Assembly (NCBI GenBank): GCA_963966185.1 | Contig: CAWZYM010000395.1 | Location: forward strand, 913,609 to 977,608 | DNA length: 64,000 bases | Origin: Rhabditoides inermis | Lineage: Eukaryota; Nematoda; Chromadorea; Rhabditida; Rhabditidae | Direction of reading: 5' to 3' | Shown here: positions 63,113-64,000 of the stretch, piece by piece | Layout of the letters: every line of letters begins with the position of its first letter | Position numbering within the stretch: position 1 is the first letter of the stretch | The notes under the pieces: model-generated | Database searches by the model: none | Told to the model about the DNA's origin: nothing | Seen by the model: only the letters and a program-made list of their open reading frames with translations | Position numbers and translations under genes: made by a program

Positions 63113-64000
63113 TCAGTAGTACTTCTTGTCACCGGCTATCTTCATGAGGGTGCGCAGCGTGTGGAGGATGAGGAGCAGCGCCGTGCACAACGCCCCCGTC
63201 ACAGCCACGTTCCGCCCGCTCCACCACGAAGCCGACGCCGCCTGAGGCGATCACTCACTCACTCACCACTCACTCTCCACTCACCGTGCTGTCGATGTCG
63301 GCGGCGTCGAGCAGATTCCAGGAGACCATGAGGATGCACACGTGGAAGATCTGATGGCCGTAGCCGACCAGATCGAATGTGCCCGGCGACCAGCGCTCCG
63401 GCACGTTCGCGCCCATGAAGATGCCACTCACCTGAGGCGGGACGGAACGGTGAGAGGGGGTGGAGGGAGAGGAGGACTCACCAGGAGCCAGATGAATGCG
63501 CGCTTGTGTAGCGACAGCGATGGGTCGGGGAGGGTGGCGGTGGATAGGTAGCGCGTCATCAGAGGAATGTTCACCCAAATAGCCAGCAGCAGACACGTCA
63601 CCAGACGGATCAGATGACTGAAACAGAGAGCTACTTGTTTGATCCATTCATTACATTACTGATGCTTGCAGTGTGACGCAGATTATTACTATCACCGATG
63701 GCACAGTAACGGTAAGAGAGAAAGAGACAGAGAGACTGACCGCTTGTTCCAGTAGGGGCGGTGGACGAAGAGCCAGCAGGTGGTGAGGTTCTGGCCCACG
63801 ATGACAACGAGGAGAAGGGAGGGCAGGTAGAGCTGGAGGGAAGGGGATGAGAGAGAGAGAGAGAGAGAGATAAATAGATAGAGAGAGAGGGGGGAACGCG
63901 CGCACTCACGATGTCTGCCCAGAGAGGCATGTCGGTCGCGCACGCATACCGCTGCAGGCCGATGCACAGCGAGAACACGGCGATACCTTGGAGGGAAAAA
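63113..64000 (-). CDS. PAQR-family seven-helix receptor, C-terminal part (5' end outside window)
   Basis: Progestin/adipoQ receptor family membrane protein. Exons read right to left: IAVFSLCIGLQRYACATDM; YLPSLLLVVIVGQNLTTCWL; SHLIRLVTCLLLAIWVNIPL; SGIFMGANVPERWSPGTFDL then VGYGHQIFHVCILMVSW; and a last helix VAVTGALCTALLLILHTLRT, ending IAGDKKYY with stop at 63113. The RW-P-G-FDL..GHQ.FH element, with its metal-ligand histidines, is diagnostic of the family. Five short introns, joins in phase where checked. The intron near 63850 has a GA run. The subtype (adiponectin-like or progestin-like) cannot be told from this half. Confidence 0.88.

Overview
The window is eukaryotic, compact and intron-rich, and almost certainly nematode. 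The best evidence is the spliced product at 23.3-25.7 kb. It ends in a ground-like domain, the nematode hedgehog-related family, and sits behind a proline/glutamine-rich secreted stalk. Introns are mostly 42-60 nt with GT...(T/C)AG ends. At least ten predicted start codons lie 0-17 nt after an intron-like 3' splice acceptor, the pattern expected of spliced-leader trans-splicing. Simple repeats are very abundant: (GT)n, (AAC)n, (GA)n, (GGGAGA)n, (CAGA)n and (AT)n. They fill introns and intergenic DNA and create many spurious long ORFs. I cannot name the genus.

Layout, left to right. 0-1.5 kb: 3' half of an SLC22-type transporter (+), one intron of which carries an 87-bp-arm inverted repeat. 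2.3-5.6 kb: RING/B-box protein (-). 6.8-21.4 kb: protein kinase D (-), with ubiquitin-like, C1a, C1b, PH and kinase modules plus a candidate internal first exon. 23.3-25.7 kb: ground-like secreted protein (+). 26.5-27.2 kb: small single-pass membrane protein (-). 28.0-29.9 kb: F-box protein (-). 30.2-30.6 kb: one-module granulin (+). 31.3-39.7 kb: phospholipase C-beta (-). 44.3-45.3 kb: eIF4E (+). 45.9-46.9 kb: a degenerate partial copy of the GPAT 3' end next to a 740-bp pogo/Tigger-like MITE. 47.1-50.6 kb: mitochondrial-type glycerol-3-phosphate acyltransferase (-). 51.2-52.1 kb: AT-rich orphan ORFs with a 30-bp tandem repeat. 52.9-55.3 kb: kinesin-14 (+). 55.6-57.0 kb: WAP-domain secreted protein (-). 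57.9-58.6 kb: Ly6-type GPI-anchored protein (-). 59.6-59.8 kb: 48-residue secreted peptide (-). 60.4-61.9 kb: unrecognised charged protein (-). 63.1 kb to the end: C-terminal half of a PAQR-family seven-helix receptor (-).

PLC-beta and protein kinase D belong to one signalling axis: Gq, then PLC-beta, then diacylglycerol, then PKD. They lie about 10 kb apart in the same orientation, but nothing in the DNA shows co-regulation. No retroelement, rRNA, tRNA or CRISPR array was seen. All gene models come from reading splice sites and frames by eye. Exon edges are exact only where junction phase was checked.
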